NCBI RefSeq assembly: GCF_029633965.1
Contig: NZ_CP091277.1
Coordinates: 1,981,940-2,045,939, forward strand
Direction: 5' to 3'
Length of the DNA stretch: 64,000 nucleotides
From: Methanogenium sp. S4BF
Lineage (GTDB): Archaea; Halobacteriota; Methanomicrobia; Methanomicrobiales; Methanomicrobiaceae
Shown: positions 26,500 through 35,010 of the stretch, in pieces
How positions within the stretch are numbered: position 1 is the first letter of the stretch
Layout of the letters: every line of letters begins with the position of its first letter
Position numbers and translations under genes: made by a program
The notes under the pieces: generated by a model
Seen by the model: the letters and a program-made list of their open reading frames with translations, nothing else
The model's database searches: none
What the model was told of the DNA's origin: nothing

Positions 26500-27582
26500 C
26501 TATCTGATATCCATCCGCATGAACCGCACATAGGCACATCCCAGAAAGAGTGCCGGGAAGGCAAGGAGTGCGATGATGTTTTGGATGATCTGTCCGAAAA
26601 CATCGGTATCCTCAAGTTCATAGTCATCACTCGCCCTGAACGAAATGGATGACATCATTGCTGCATAATCCGGTATCAGCAGGTTGTATGAGACTGTTTC
26701 CAGGTTCTGTGTCGGAGAGATCAGGGTGACGATGTCGGTTACCGATTGGCGTTTCTTCCAGTATTCATCAAATTCCCGTTCGTATTCCTGCCAGACTGGA
26801 TTCGGTTCTTCGATTGCCATCTCTCCCGTTTCCTTTGCGGATGACACCGCTACGACGCTGAATGCTCCGTCCGACATAAACGCATCCTGGGGGAATTCAG
26901 GGGGGTCGCCGATGATCATGTTCATCACCGACCCGTTGATGAGCATCGGCAGGCTCATGAGGGCGACAAAGACGATGAGTGTATAGACAAGGGCCTTGCC
27001 ACTATCGGATGCGATGGTGGACATAAACAGCGAGAGCGCGAAGTACGAGAGGATCATCAGGAATACCGCACCTCCGTAAATGATGATCTTTGCAAGTTCG
27101 TCGCCTGCAGGTACAATTCCCGCGATGAGGAGGATGGCGAAAGTGGCGATGAACGTGATGCCCAGCGCGATGGCAAGTGACATCAGGCCCCCCAATGCCT
27201 TTCCATTGATCACTTCATCACGGTAGATCGGGTGCGAGAGCAGGATCTTCAGGGATTTTGTCTCTTTTTCCTTTGATATCAGGTCAAATCCCATCGCAAT
27301 CCCGAGGACGGCACCAAGCGTGACGATCAGTGAGCTGACACCGAGATAGATGGTCACGATGGAGGGTTTTCCCCATCCGTATCCGCCAGGGTATATATCA
27401 TCGTCTGCGACCGACTGACGGTCGTTATAGTCCTGCAGGTTTTGTGCATACTCTGCGACCCCGGTTGTCATGCCGATGATCGTGATGATCAGGAATATCC
27501 CGAAAATAAGCAGAAATTTCTTGCTTCTGAAGTGATCACGCAGTTCTTTTTGTGCGATCACCGGTAATCCATGTGATTTCAT
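26500..27582 (-). CDS. ABC-2 type permease
   Basis: A 360-residue permease with an N-terminal cytoplasmic KELRDHFRSKKFLLIF segment, a first membrane helix, a large extracytoplasmic loop and about five further helices, resembling NosY/ABC-2 proteins. A second large loop (about 230-310) is polar and may be extracellular. It overlaps the ATPase gene by 4 bp. The substrate is not predictable. Confidence 0.9.
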   Translation of the reverse strand: MKSHGLPVIAQKELRDHFRSKKFLLIFGIFLIITIIGMTTGVAEYAQNLQDYNDRQSVADDDIYPGGYGWGKPSIVTIYLGVSSLIVTLGAVLGIAMGFDLISKEKETKSLKILLSHPIYRDEVINGKALGGLMSLAIALGITFIATFAILLIAGIVPAGDELAKIIIYGGAVFLMILSYFALSLFMSTIASDSGKALVYTLIVFVALMSLPMLINGSVMNMIIGDPPEFPQDAFMSDGAFSVVAVSSAKETGEMAIEEPNPVWQEYEREFDEYWKKRQSVTDIVTLISPTQNLETVSYNLLIPDYAAMMSSISFRASDDYELEDTDVFGQIIQNIIALLAFPALFLGCAYVRFMRMDIR

Positions 27583-28505
27583 GCCTGTTTCTCTCCTGTG
27601 TTGTAATACGAGAGGACGCTCTCCTCGATGGTTGAGCGGTCAAAGCAAAGTTGACGTATCATTACACCCTCATCCCGAAGGGTGTCTGCGATTGTATCCC
27701 TGATGTCGGAGCGAGCAGTGATGACGGCTTCACGGTTATCATTGGCGTATTCTGCCGCGATCAGATCGGGATGGATAAATTCGGGCATGGCATCACGGGT
27801 TTCCACCAGGATCTTCACCTGTTCGAGCCGGGTTGCATCAAAGGCCTGTGTAAGTTCTTTCCAGGTGCCCTGTGCCACCAGTTTCCCCCGGGATAATACA
27901 CCGATGGAAGAGCAGACCAGACTGACTTCTGAGAGGATGTGGGACGAGACGAGGATGGTCTTTCCGTCTGCCGCCATCTGTCTGATTATTTGGCGGTAAT
28001 CGGCGACCCCCTGGGGATCCAGGTTTGCTGTCGGTTCGTCCAGGATGATGACGGCCGGGTCATTCAGGATTGCCTTGGCAATTCCAAGGCGCTGCCGCAT
28101 GCCTTTTGAGTAGCCCCCGACCGGTTTCTCCACGCCGTCGAGGTTCACGAGCGATAACAGTTCGTCAATCCGGGATTTTCGTGCGGCGGCATTCATGCCA
28201 TAGAGACGGGCAAAAAAGTCGAGGTTTTCTCCGGCGGTGAGGTTTGTGTAGAAGCCGACATCTTCCGGCATATAGCCGATACGATGCTTCACCCCGATGG
28301 GGTTTTTTGCAACCTCGACCCCGTCTATCAGGCATCTTCCCGCCGTCGGTTCGATAAGGCCCGTGAGCATCAGGATTGTTGTACTTTTCCCTGCTCCGTT
28401 TGGTCCTAAGAGGCCGAATATCTCTCCGTCGGGGATCTCAAAGGTGAGATCATCGACGGCAGATATGCCGTTATATACTTTTGAGAGGTGGTCAAAGGTG
28501 ATCAT
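27579..28505 (-). CDS. ABC-2 type exporter ATPase
   Basis: A 308-residue CcmA/NatA-like ATPase. Walker A is GPNGAGKST (about 35-43), the Q-loop region reads YMPEDVGFYTNLT, the signature YSKGMRQRLGIAKA, Walker B VIILDEPTANLD and H-loop SSHILSE. The C-terminal about 90 residues form the accessory domain seen in drug/peptide exporters. It is the first gene of a three-gene operon and divergent from the secreted protein/regulator pair. Confidence 0.94.
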   Translation of the reverse strand: MITFDHLSKVYNGISAVDDLTFEIPDGEIFGLLGPNGAGKSTTILMLTGLIEPTAGRCLIDGVEVAKNPIGVKHRIGYMPEDVGFYTNLTAGENLDFFARLYGMNAAARKSRIDELLSLVNLDGVEKPVGGYSKGMRQRLGIAKAILNDPAVIILDEPTANLDPQGVADYRQIIRQMAADGKTILVSSHILSEVSLVCSSIGVLSRGKLVAQGTWKELTQAFDATRLEQVKILVETRDAMPEFIHPDLIAAEYANDNREAVITARSDIRDTIADTLRDEGVMIRQLCFDRSTIEESVLSYYNTGEKQA

Positions 28506-28847
28506 GGTTTCACTATTCCGGTAGGGGGAATGCAGAAAGATGGTCTGCGAATGGTTATTAGAGTTGTCGCACAGTTGTGAACATATCGGGAAAAGTTAAT
28601 GATTGTGCGATAACCACGACATCCAGGACGTATGTCCGGGTATCCTGTTTGGGTTCCGGAGCGGCACGGAGGGGGCCCCCCGCTCCGGGGGAAAGGAGGA
28701 GCACGGGAAAACTGGTGGGAGACGGGACTGGTATGTGGGATGGCTGATTCAGAGAGAGGAATGGGGTGGTACGACATGTGCCGCGGGGCCGGTCAGGAAG
28801 ACGATTGTGCCATATTATTCTTATCTGTTCTCATCAAACGTAGTACA
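28506..28847. promoter_or_regulatory. Divergent regulatory region, 342 bp
   Basis: Separates the ABC-2 operon from the plus-strand pair. It contains the 10-bp palindrome GGGGGCCCCC (28671-28680), immediately followed by a CCCCC/GGGGG stem (28676-28690), and an AT-rich CATATTATTC (about 28811-28820). If that is the TATA box, it would place the transcript start close to the ATG at 28848. The plus frame open from 28632 lacks coding character before 28848. Confidence 0.4.
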
Positions 28848-29657
28848 ATGATGCATCGGGAGGTCATCCTGTTTCTGGTGGTAATAGTACTGGTCCTTCC
28901 TGCCGGTGCTGCCGGTGACCGCAATGACCTGAATTTCCATTCCGATGCGGACTATGTGCCGGTGATATACATCACTGATACCGGCGAATATACTTCTTCT
29001 CTGACCTTCATCCCCCTGAACAAAGCACAACCGTATGTAAAGGCTGATGGTCCTGAGGGATGGGCCGGTAACGATGTTATTATCCTGAATGCTCTGGACT
29101 CAGGTGTTCTTCAGTATTTGAATGAGAATGAAGTGACGTACGAATATGGAGGTGGCGGCGGTGGCTCCGGGTATTCTGCGGGTGTTCGCGGTTCGGAGAA
29201 ATGCTGCGCAGTACCGGAGCCGGGAGAGGGGGATCTTCTGAGCCTGCTGCAGGATATGATGGTTTCTGTGATGGACCTCGGGATGTTTCTCAACAATCCG
29301 CCGTATTATCTGGTCGATCTGAACCAGAAGCCGGTCGAAACCATGGATTTTTCGCCAGCCAATAATTTTGTGTCATCCGGGAGCACGAATCATCACTTTC
29401 AGCTGTATGTCCCCAAAGAAAAACGGCATCTCTGGGTCGATCTCAACTGGACCGGACCCGAGATGGGATACCAGCTAACCATATATCCGCCCGATACCGT
29501 CATCGGGCCGTTTGAAGATGCGGCCGACGGGAAGATGAATCAACGCATCTATCTGGATATCTCAGCATCGCCGCACCTTTCTCCCGGAATGTGGTACTAC
29601 ACGGTGACCAACCTGAACGGCGGATACAGCAACTTTAATTTCACCAACTACTATTGA
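28848..29657 (+). CDS. Exported protein of unknown function
   Basis: A 269-residue protein with signal peptide (REVILFLVVIVLVLPAG). An Ala/Asp-rich N-terminal part is followed by a Gly-rich linker (GGGGGGSGYSAG, about 101-112) with a nearby CC pair, then a C-terminal beta-rich domain (about 180-268). That domain looks like a pre-peptidase or CARDB-like fold, with HHFQLYVPKEKRHLWVDLNW and PGMWYYTVTN motifs. There is no anchor. It is 13 bp upstream of a membrane-bound DNA-binding protein, so the two likely form a sensing pair. Confidence 0.65.
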   Translation: MMHREVILFLVVIVLVLPAGAAGDRNDLNFHSDADYVPVIYITDTGEYTSSLTFIPLNKAQPYVKADGPEGWAGNDVIILNALDSGVLQYLNENEVTYEYGGGGGGSGYSAGVRGSEKCCAVPEPGEGDLLSLLQDMMVSVMDLGMFLNNPPYYLVDLNQKPVETMDFSPANNFVSSGSTNHHFQLYVPKEKRHLWVDLNWTGPEMGYQLTIYPPDTVIGPFEDAADGKMNQRIYLDISASPHLSPGMWYYTVTNLNGGYSNFNFTNYY

Positions 29658-29670
29658 AGGAGAGGCTGAT

Positions 29671-30405
29671 ATGAAGATATTCCGGTATCTGTTGCTCTGT
29701 ATTGCCGTCCTGGGCGTCTGTATGGCGGGAGTATCAGCGAACCAGTATGTTGTGCAGTCGGGCTACGATCACCCGGCGGAAGGGACGATGGTCTCCCCGC
29801 AGCCCGTCTCCTTCTGGGAGCTGCCCCTCTGGATCATTCTCCTCCAGTGTGCCTGTCTGCCGGTAGAGATGATTGGCACAATACAATCGTGCGGTTTGTT
29901 CGGCCTCTACCGGATCCGTGGAGATGACGTGCTTGCAAATGATACCCGCCGGAAGATCTTCGACTGCATCCGAAGGAACCCGGGGATCCATCTGCGGGGC
30001 ATTGGAAAGGAGACTGATATTACGCTGGGTACCCTTCGCTATCACATCGACCAGCTGCGACGCAGTCATACCATTGCAGCACTTGAAGATCGTGGATATA
30101 CGCATTATTTTGAAAACAGCGGGACCTATTCCGCCTCTCAGCAGACGGTGCTGAAGCATATGCGGAATGCAACGACGCGGGAGATTCTTGCGGTTCTTGC
30201 AGCAGACCGGTTTGCGACGAGAAAAGATATTGCCGAATCGCTCGACATTACCGGTTCCACCGTGACATGGCATATGAAGCGTCTGGAAGAGGACGGGGTG
30301 ATCGATGTCCGCACGGAAGGACGGTCTGTGTCATACATCATTCGTGATGACGCCGAATCCGTGATTCAGGAAAACCAGTATACTATCAGGGGAAAACCTG
30401 TGTAG
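29671..30405 (+). CDS. Membrane-associated winged-helix transcription regulator
   Basis: A 244-residue protein. It begins with a signal-like hydrophobic segment (YLLLCIAVLGVCMAGV) and a second hydrophobic stretch (about 49-68, ELPLWIILLQCACL), then two winged-helix domains in tandem. The first (about 86-145) has HLRGIGKETDITLGTLRYHI and the second (about 165-225) TRKDIAESLDITGSTVTWHM. Both resemble the ArsR/MarR-like domains of methanogen membrane-tethered regulators, with an exported N-terminus and cytoplasmic DNA-binding part. The likely target is its own pair or the divergent ABC-2 operon (inference). Confidence 0.82.
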   Translation: MKIFRYLLLCIAVLGVCMAGVSANQYVVQSGYDHPAEGTMVSPQPVSFWELPLWIILLQCACLPVEMIGTIQSCGLFGLYRIRGDDVLANDTRRKIFDCIRRNPGIHLRGIGKETDITLGTLRYHIDQLRRSHTIAALEDRGYTHYFENSGTYSASQQTVLKHMRNATTREILAVLAADRFATRKDIAESLDITGSTVTWHMKRLEEDGVIDVRTEGRSVSYIIRDDAESVIQENQYTIRGKPV

Positions 30406-30622
30406 GTCTCCACGTTCTCCAAGATTTATCTGATTTTTGAGAAGGGGAGTGTTCTGTCACGGTTTATATTCAGTGAAGAACCTATTTTGTGATTATTTTA
30501 TGAATGCATTAAATAAAGAGAGTGTTAACATTGATTTCAGATAGGATTGTCATTTTTCGGAAAATCAAATAGATTAAAGGAAATTGAGCTCTCGCTCTCT
30601 CTCGATTAAACCATGGAGAATT

Positions 30623-31426
30623 ATGACTCCTGATAGCAGGAAATTAAAAACCTATGACGAATGGATTTCTGCTGTTCAACAATACTATGAACCGGGCAAC
30701 TCTGTTGAGCCGACGTATTGGTACGAACGACTACTCGAACTGAGTTCTGTTGCTGCATATGAATGGTTATGGAAAGGCGACAACCTCCGTAAACACAATG
30801 AGGATGAAAAGGCACTCTCCTGTTACGAGCGGTCAATCGAAATCGATCCAGATAATGCAGATGCATGGAATTTAAAGGCGCTTACCCTTTTCCTCTTATA
30901 TAGATATGAAGAGGCAATTACCTGCTATGGTCAGGCAATCGCAATACGTCCTGAAGATGCCTATGCGTGGTTCAATAAAGGCATGTGTCTTCATGACATC
31001 AATCGGGATGAAGAGGCAATCAATTGCTTTGAAATGTTGAATGGAATCTATCCCAATGATGCATATCCATTTTACATGAAAGCGTTGTGCCTTCGCACCC
31101 TCAAACGCTACGAAGAGGAAATGACCTGCTATGATCGGGTATTAGAATTACATCCTAATGATGGGAATGCATGGCGCAATAAAGGCGTTACTTTTCAGAA
31201 CCTCAATCGTTACCAGGATGCAATTATCTGCTACGATCGGTCAATAGAACTTGATCCAGATGGTGTAGATGCCTGGATGAAGAAAGGTGTTCTCCTCAAT
31301 AACCTCAATCGCGAAAAAGAGGCACTTCATTGCTTTGAAAAGATAATCGAAATCAAACCACTGGGACAGAGTAAATTAATCGTCAGTTGCCTCGAATGGA
31401 TAGACAAAATAAACCAACAATTGTGA
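30623..31426 (+). CDS. Tetratricopeptide-repeat protein
   Basis: A 267-residue protein from the ATG at 30623, chosen because GGAG lies just upstream at 30615-30618; an in-frame TTG at 30584 is less likely. After about 45 residues it contains about six TPR units with the pattern AWNxKxxxLxxLxRYEEAIxCYxxAIxIxPxDA. There is no signal peptide or membrane segment. TPRs mediate protein-protein contacts. The gene and its flanks (about 30450-31520) are AT-richer than the neighbours, which suggests recent acquisition. Confidence 0.88.
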   Translation: MTPDSRKLKTYDEWISAVQQYYEPGNSVEPTYWYERLLELSSVAAYEWLWKGDNLRKHNEDEKALSCYERSIEIDPDNADAWNLKALTLFLLYRYEEAITCYGQAIAIRPEDAYAWFNKGMCLHDINRDEEAINCFEMLNGIYPNDAYPFYMKALCLRTLKRYEEEMTCYDRVLELHPNDGNAWRNKGVTFQNLNRYQDAIICYDRSIELDPDGVDAWMKKGVLLNNLNREKEALHCFEKIIEIKPLGQSKLIVSCLEWIDKINQQL

Positions 31427-31542
31427 TGTAATTCGTTGTTTTAAAAAATTATCGAAATAATCGAATAAATAGGAAGGACTGTAACTCAGTTCTGACCTTT
31501 CCAGGGGAAATCCGGCACCATCTACGGATCTATTCAACTTCG

Positions 31543-32325
31543 TCAGATCTGCATCCGGTGCTCGCCGACGATGTCACTGAAGAGTTCTTCCTCGTCTCTT
31601 ATTGTACATCGGTTCTCAAAGTAGCGGTTGATATTTTTGATATCTCGTACGAGGAATTTGATGGCCAACGGGTGGTTGGGGGTCACCGCCTGGCCGATGT
31701 CGATGATTATTGGGTGCTCGCCGTCCCAGAGAATATTAAACTCTGAAAGGTCGGCGTGGACGAGTTCTGCCTCATTAAAGAGGGTCTTCATCGTAGCGGT
31801 GATCTCATCATAGACTGCCTGGTAGTCATCCGGCCGGGCAAGCCGCAGCTGGGGATAGGCGACTTCATCTTTGCCCATAAACTCCATAATGAGAATGTTG
31901 CGGTCAAAGTGAATCGGGAGGGGCACCCGGATACCTGCGTCGTGGGCACGGGCCAGGTTGGAATACTCCTTCTTGGTCCATGCAAAGATCAGATCCTTTT
32001 TGGACTTTTTCACCGAGGAGAAGCGGGGATCGCCGACAATATACTCGCTAATTGACCGGAAATTGGCCGACTGGATACGGTATATTTTAATGGCAATAGG
32101 CATCTCCTCGCCTTCACCGTAGAAGACGTTTGCCTCCTTTCCGGTGGAGATGGAGCCTCCGATTTCCTTAATCAGCTTCTTGTGCACCAGACGGTAGAGG
32201 GAGAGAAGGGTTACGTCGTCAAAGACGTTTTCAGAGACCTTAAACTGGTCGGCATCCCGTATCCGGACTCCCATCCGTTCAGTTTCGCGGTCAAAGCGTT
32301 CGATGAGTTCGTCTCTTTTTCCCAT
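31543..32325 (-). CDS. rio1: RIO1-type serine/threonine protein kinase
   Basis: A 260-residue atypical kinase. From MGKRDEL it matches the RIO1 layout: nucleotide loop STGKEANVFYG, Lys in IAIKIYR, WTKKEYSNLARAHDAGI, hinge ILIMEFMG, catalytic loop HADLSEFNIL and metal-binding IIDIGQAV. RIO1 acts in late small-subunit maturation in eukaryotes and is conserved in archaea. An in-frame GTG at 32370 would overlap the tyrS stop by 4 bp and cannot be excluded, but the ATG at 32325 fits the family N-terminus better. Confidence 0.93.
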   Translation of the reverse strand: MGKRDELIERFDRETERMGVRIRDADQFKVSENVFDDVTLLSLYRLVHKKLIKEIGGSISTGKEANVFYGEGEEMPIAIKIYRIQSANFRSISEYIVGDPRFSSVKKSKKDLIFAWTKKEYSNLARAHDAGIRVPLPIHFDRNILIMEFMGKDEVAYPQLRLARPDDYQAVYDEITATMKTLFNEAELVHADLSEFNILWDGEHPIIIDIGQAVTPNHPLAIKFLVRDIKNINRYFENRCTIRDEEELFSDIVGEHRMQI

Positions 32326-32366
32326 GGTGTATGTGTTCTCCGGTGTTTTTGTGTATGAATCTGTTT

Positions 32367-33314
32367 TCACTCGCCGTTCATGAATGCACGGGCGTCTGCC
32401 AGTGCCTCAATAAGTCCATTGGAAACAGCGGCCTTCAAATCTGCCGGGTGGACGCTGCCTGCACCGTATGCGGTCTCCATCTCTTCATAGGAGGAGAAGG
32501 TGGCGTCACCGCCGAACTTCTCCGGGCGGTGTATCGTGACGGTACCGAGGCGGGGAAATACGTGGTACTTCAGGGTCTGAAGCACCGGATTCTCTTCTAT
32601 CTCCGGCGGGCAGAAGGCCTTCTTCATCTTCTTTGCGATGGTCTCCTCTGAGTCGGCAACCGAGATATAGTTCCCGGAAGACGAGGCCATCTTCTTGCCG
32701 TCAAGGCCGTTCAGGATGGGGGTGTGGATGCAGAGCGGTGCCTTAATGCCGATGGACGGGAGGTGTTCACGGGCGAGCATGTGAATCTTGCGCTGGTCGA
32801 TGCCGCCGACTGCCGCGTCCACATTGAGGTGAGCGATGTCCACCATCTGCATGATAGGGTAGACCATCTGGGAGACGGTGGGGTTGTCCATCTGGCGTCC
32901 GACCTCGTTCATGGACCGGGTGGCCCGGTTGAGGGTGATGCGCTGTGAGAGCATCAGCACGTCGAGCTGATACTCCGGGGAGAGCTGGAAATCACTGCCC
33001 AGCACAAATTCTGCATCTTTCAGGCCGACTGCCTCGAAACAGCGGCGGTTATAGTCCGCGAGCTCCCGGACTTCGTCCATGGTGCCCTTGCGGTTCAGGT
33101 ATGCGTGAAGGTCTGCTAAGAGGACAACGACCTCAAACCCTGCATTCTGCAGGTCGATGAGTTTATTGATGGTGACGAGGTGGCCGAGATGAATCTCGCC
33201 GGACGGTTCATATCCGGCGTATACCCGTTTTTTGTCCTGGGAAAGGACAGAGCGGAGTTCTTCATCCGTGACGACTTCAACCGTATTTCGCGTTGCAAGC
33301 GCGTATGACTCCAT
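32367..33314 (-). CDS. tyrS: Tyrosyl-tRNA synthetase, archaeal type
   Basis: A 315-residue class I synthetase from the ATG at 33314. The HIGH-equivalent motif is PSGEIHLGHL (about 37-46) and the KMSKS-equivalent is KKMASSSG (about 205-212). MVDIAHLNVDAAVGGIDQRK carries tyrosine-binding residues. The length matches archaeal/eukaryotic TyrRS without the bacterial S4 domain. It is followed directly by rio1 on the same strand. Confidence 0.95.
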   Translation of the reverse strand: MESYALATRNTVEVVTDEELRSVLSQDKKRVYAGYEPSGEIHLGHLVTINKLIDLQNAGFEVVVLLADLHAYLNRKGTMDEVRELADYNRRCFEAVGLKDAEFVLGSDFQLSPEYQLDVLMLSQRITLNRATRSMNEVGRQMDNPTVSQMVYPIMQMVDIAHLNVDAAVGGIDQRKIHMLAREHLPSIGIKAPLCIHTPILNGLDGKKMASSSGNYISVADSEETIAKKMKKAFCPPEIEENPVLQTLKYHVFPRLGTVTIHRPEKFGGDATFSSYEEMETAYGAGSVHPADLKAAVSNGLIEALADARAFMNGE

Positions 33315-33488
33315 TATTAATACTGTGGTGTGCAGCGCATTAATGGTTGCTTCGGGCACAGGGAGGATAAGGGGGGAAACGGTTCCGTATTTCCCGGATG
33401 ATGTGGTGGGGTATCCGTTTCCCCGGAGTCTCTGCTGCACATTCTCTATACCGAATGTTTATCAGGAAATGTGTGACAACGATGATGT

Positions 33489-34748
33489 ATGTCTCTCAAT
33501 GACCGATGGATCGGTGCAGAGTTATCCGGTGTTGAGAGGGAGCTTGCCTGCAATACAAAATATGAGAACGTCGGGTATGTTGAATATTACCGGAATGACC
33601 CGCGGTATTTCTATCTGCATCCGTCTCCGTTTCTGAAGACCAGACCGTCTGTGCTGTACGTTGCCGATCCGTCCGTGGTCCCGCAGGGGCCGCCGCCGGA
33701 GCACCGGTTTATCCGGGTGCATGTCATTGACGAGGAGAGACAGCCTCTGGATGCCATGGGAAATGATTGGCTGACGTTCCGTGATATCGGAGGGTGGGAG
33801 GAGTTTGATGTCTCCTCTCTTGCACGGCAGCGCAAAATAATGGATTTCCATGAAGTGATCGAATTTTTTGCGTATCCCTATGACGGCGAAGCGGACTGCA
33901 TTGAAGAGATTGCAGGGTGTTCTGCATTATTTGCATTCTCCGCACCCCCAATGCATGATGAAACGGGCGGCATACGCTCAGCGGTATTCGGGAAAAAGCA
34001 TCAATGGGATGTGTTCAGGCGCCCGTTTGAAATAATTCCGAAAGAATTCAGGCGGGTCAACTCCTACTATTATTATCTCTTCTCGAATACCGAGACTGCT
34101 GTCCGGAAATCAGAGGGAGAGATTAATCAGGCAGTTCTCAAACCGCAGAAATTAATTGCCGATATTCCGGTTGCCATCGACAATGAATCCGGCAAAAAAC
34201 TGTCCCCGGAATATCGTGATGTCCTCAAAGAAGAGTCGGGCATTATCACCGGACAACTCCTGGACGGCCTCTTTATCAGACCAGAATCAACAGCAGCGAT
34301 TGAAAAAGTGATGACAGAGGCAGTATACGAACTGCGTGAAGAGTATCTTTCCTCAGGCCAGCGGCCGTTCCGGCAGAATATCTCGGGTGCCATTCCGAAA
34401 CTCGCGTCTTCGTATGCCAGATTGCAGTCAAGTTCTGACATCCGGAAAGATGATATCAAATATGTCATGGACCTGTGGTCGTCCATGTCGCATAAGACCG
34501 AAAAAATCCAGTCCTCGGCCCTGAAAGTGCGGGATGCCTTTGCCCTTACCGGGGATGCGAAGACCCTTTATTACCGGCTGTCTGATGTCTATGGGGCCGA
34601 TTGTCCGATTCCGTTTAAAGATGCAGTGAAGACCTCCTCTCTGGATCCGCTTGATTTTAAACTGGCGTATGAATCACTCGAAGAACGCGGGTATTGTCTC
34701 ATTGTAAAAAATAATCTTACTCTTCTTGAACCATATACGAAAGAATAA
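33489..34748 (+). CDS. Unrecognised protein, possible AAA-less MCM relative
   Basis: A 419-residue protein with no close family I can name. The N-terminal half (about 50-105, e.g. PPPEHRFIRVHVIDEERQPL) has an OB-fold-like strand pattern. The C-terminal half has a helical segment (about 265-335: ESTAAIEKVMTEAVYELREE, then SGAIPKLASSYARLQ and IRKDDIKYVMDLW) whose layout resembles the AAA+ lid of MCM helicases. A winged-helix-like end (about 360-415) follows. No Walker A or B motif is present between them. The resemblance is by eye and could be misleading. It lies just upstream of the tubulin-like operon but is separated by 262 bp and a TATA box. Confidence 0.6.
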   Translation: MSLNDRWIGAELSGVERELACNTKYENVGYVEYYRNDPRYFYLHPSPFLKTRPSVLYVADPSVVPQGPPPEHRFIRVHVIDEERQPLDAMGNDWLTFRDIGGWEEFDVSSLARQRKIMDFHEVIEFFAYPYDGEADCIEEIAGCSALFAFSAPPMHDETGGIRSAVFGKKHQWDVFRRPFEIIPKEFRRVNSYYYYLFSNTETAVRKSEGEINQAVLKPQKLIADIPVAIDNESGKKLSPEYRDVLKEESGIITGQLLDGLFIRPESTAAIEKVMTEAVYELREEYLSSGQRPFRQNISGAIPKLASSYARLQSSSDIRKDDIKYVMDLWSSMSHKTEKIQSSALKVRDAFALTGDAKTLYYRLSDVYGADCPIPFKDAVKTSSLDPLDFKLAYESLEERGYCLIVKNNLTLLEPYTKE

Positions 34749-34790
34749 ATCATTTTTATCGTGGCATCAGAATTGAATTGAAACGCCGTT

Positions 34791-34809
34791 CGCTCAGAGA
34801 TTCTGAGCG
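34791..34809. other. Stem-loop between the MCM-like gene and the tubulin-like operon
   Basis: CGCTCAGA / TCTGAGCG is a perfect 8-bp stem with a 3-base loop, 43 bp after the stop at 34748. It could end or stabilise the upstream transcript or act as an operator. No T-run follows. Confidence 0.45.
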
Positions 34810-34976
34810 GAAAGGTTTATCGGGTACATTTGAGCCGGCAGAGCAAAAATGGGGTATCTGGTCTGTGAAATATTTCAGGATACGGTAAAGGATGTGAGAA
34901 TACCGTGCTTGTGCCGCCATGCAACACGGAAAAATATTGCCTTCGGGCACATTTCTGTGCCGGTTTTCTTTTGAGA

Positions 34977-34987
34977 TATATTTAAAT
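34977..34987 (+). promoter_or_regulatory. TATA box of the tubulin-like operon
   Basis: TATATTTAAAT is centred about 29 bp before the ATG at 35011, which predicts a transcript beginning at or within a few bases of the start codon (leaderless). It marks 35011 as the first gene of the five-gene unit. Confidence 0.6.
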
Positions 34988-35010
34988 GTTTTTAAATAAA
35001 TCTTCTCGCC

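Noticed and set aside
28632-28847. N-terminal extension of the exported protein at 28848
   Set aside because: The extension is Gly/Arg/Trp-rich, overlaps palindromic sequence and would place the signal peptide 70 residues inside.
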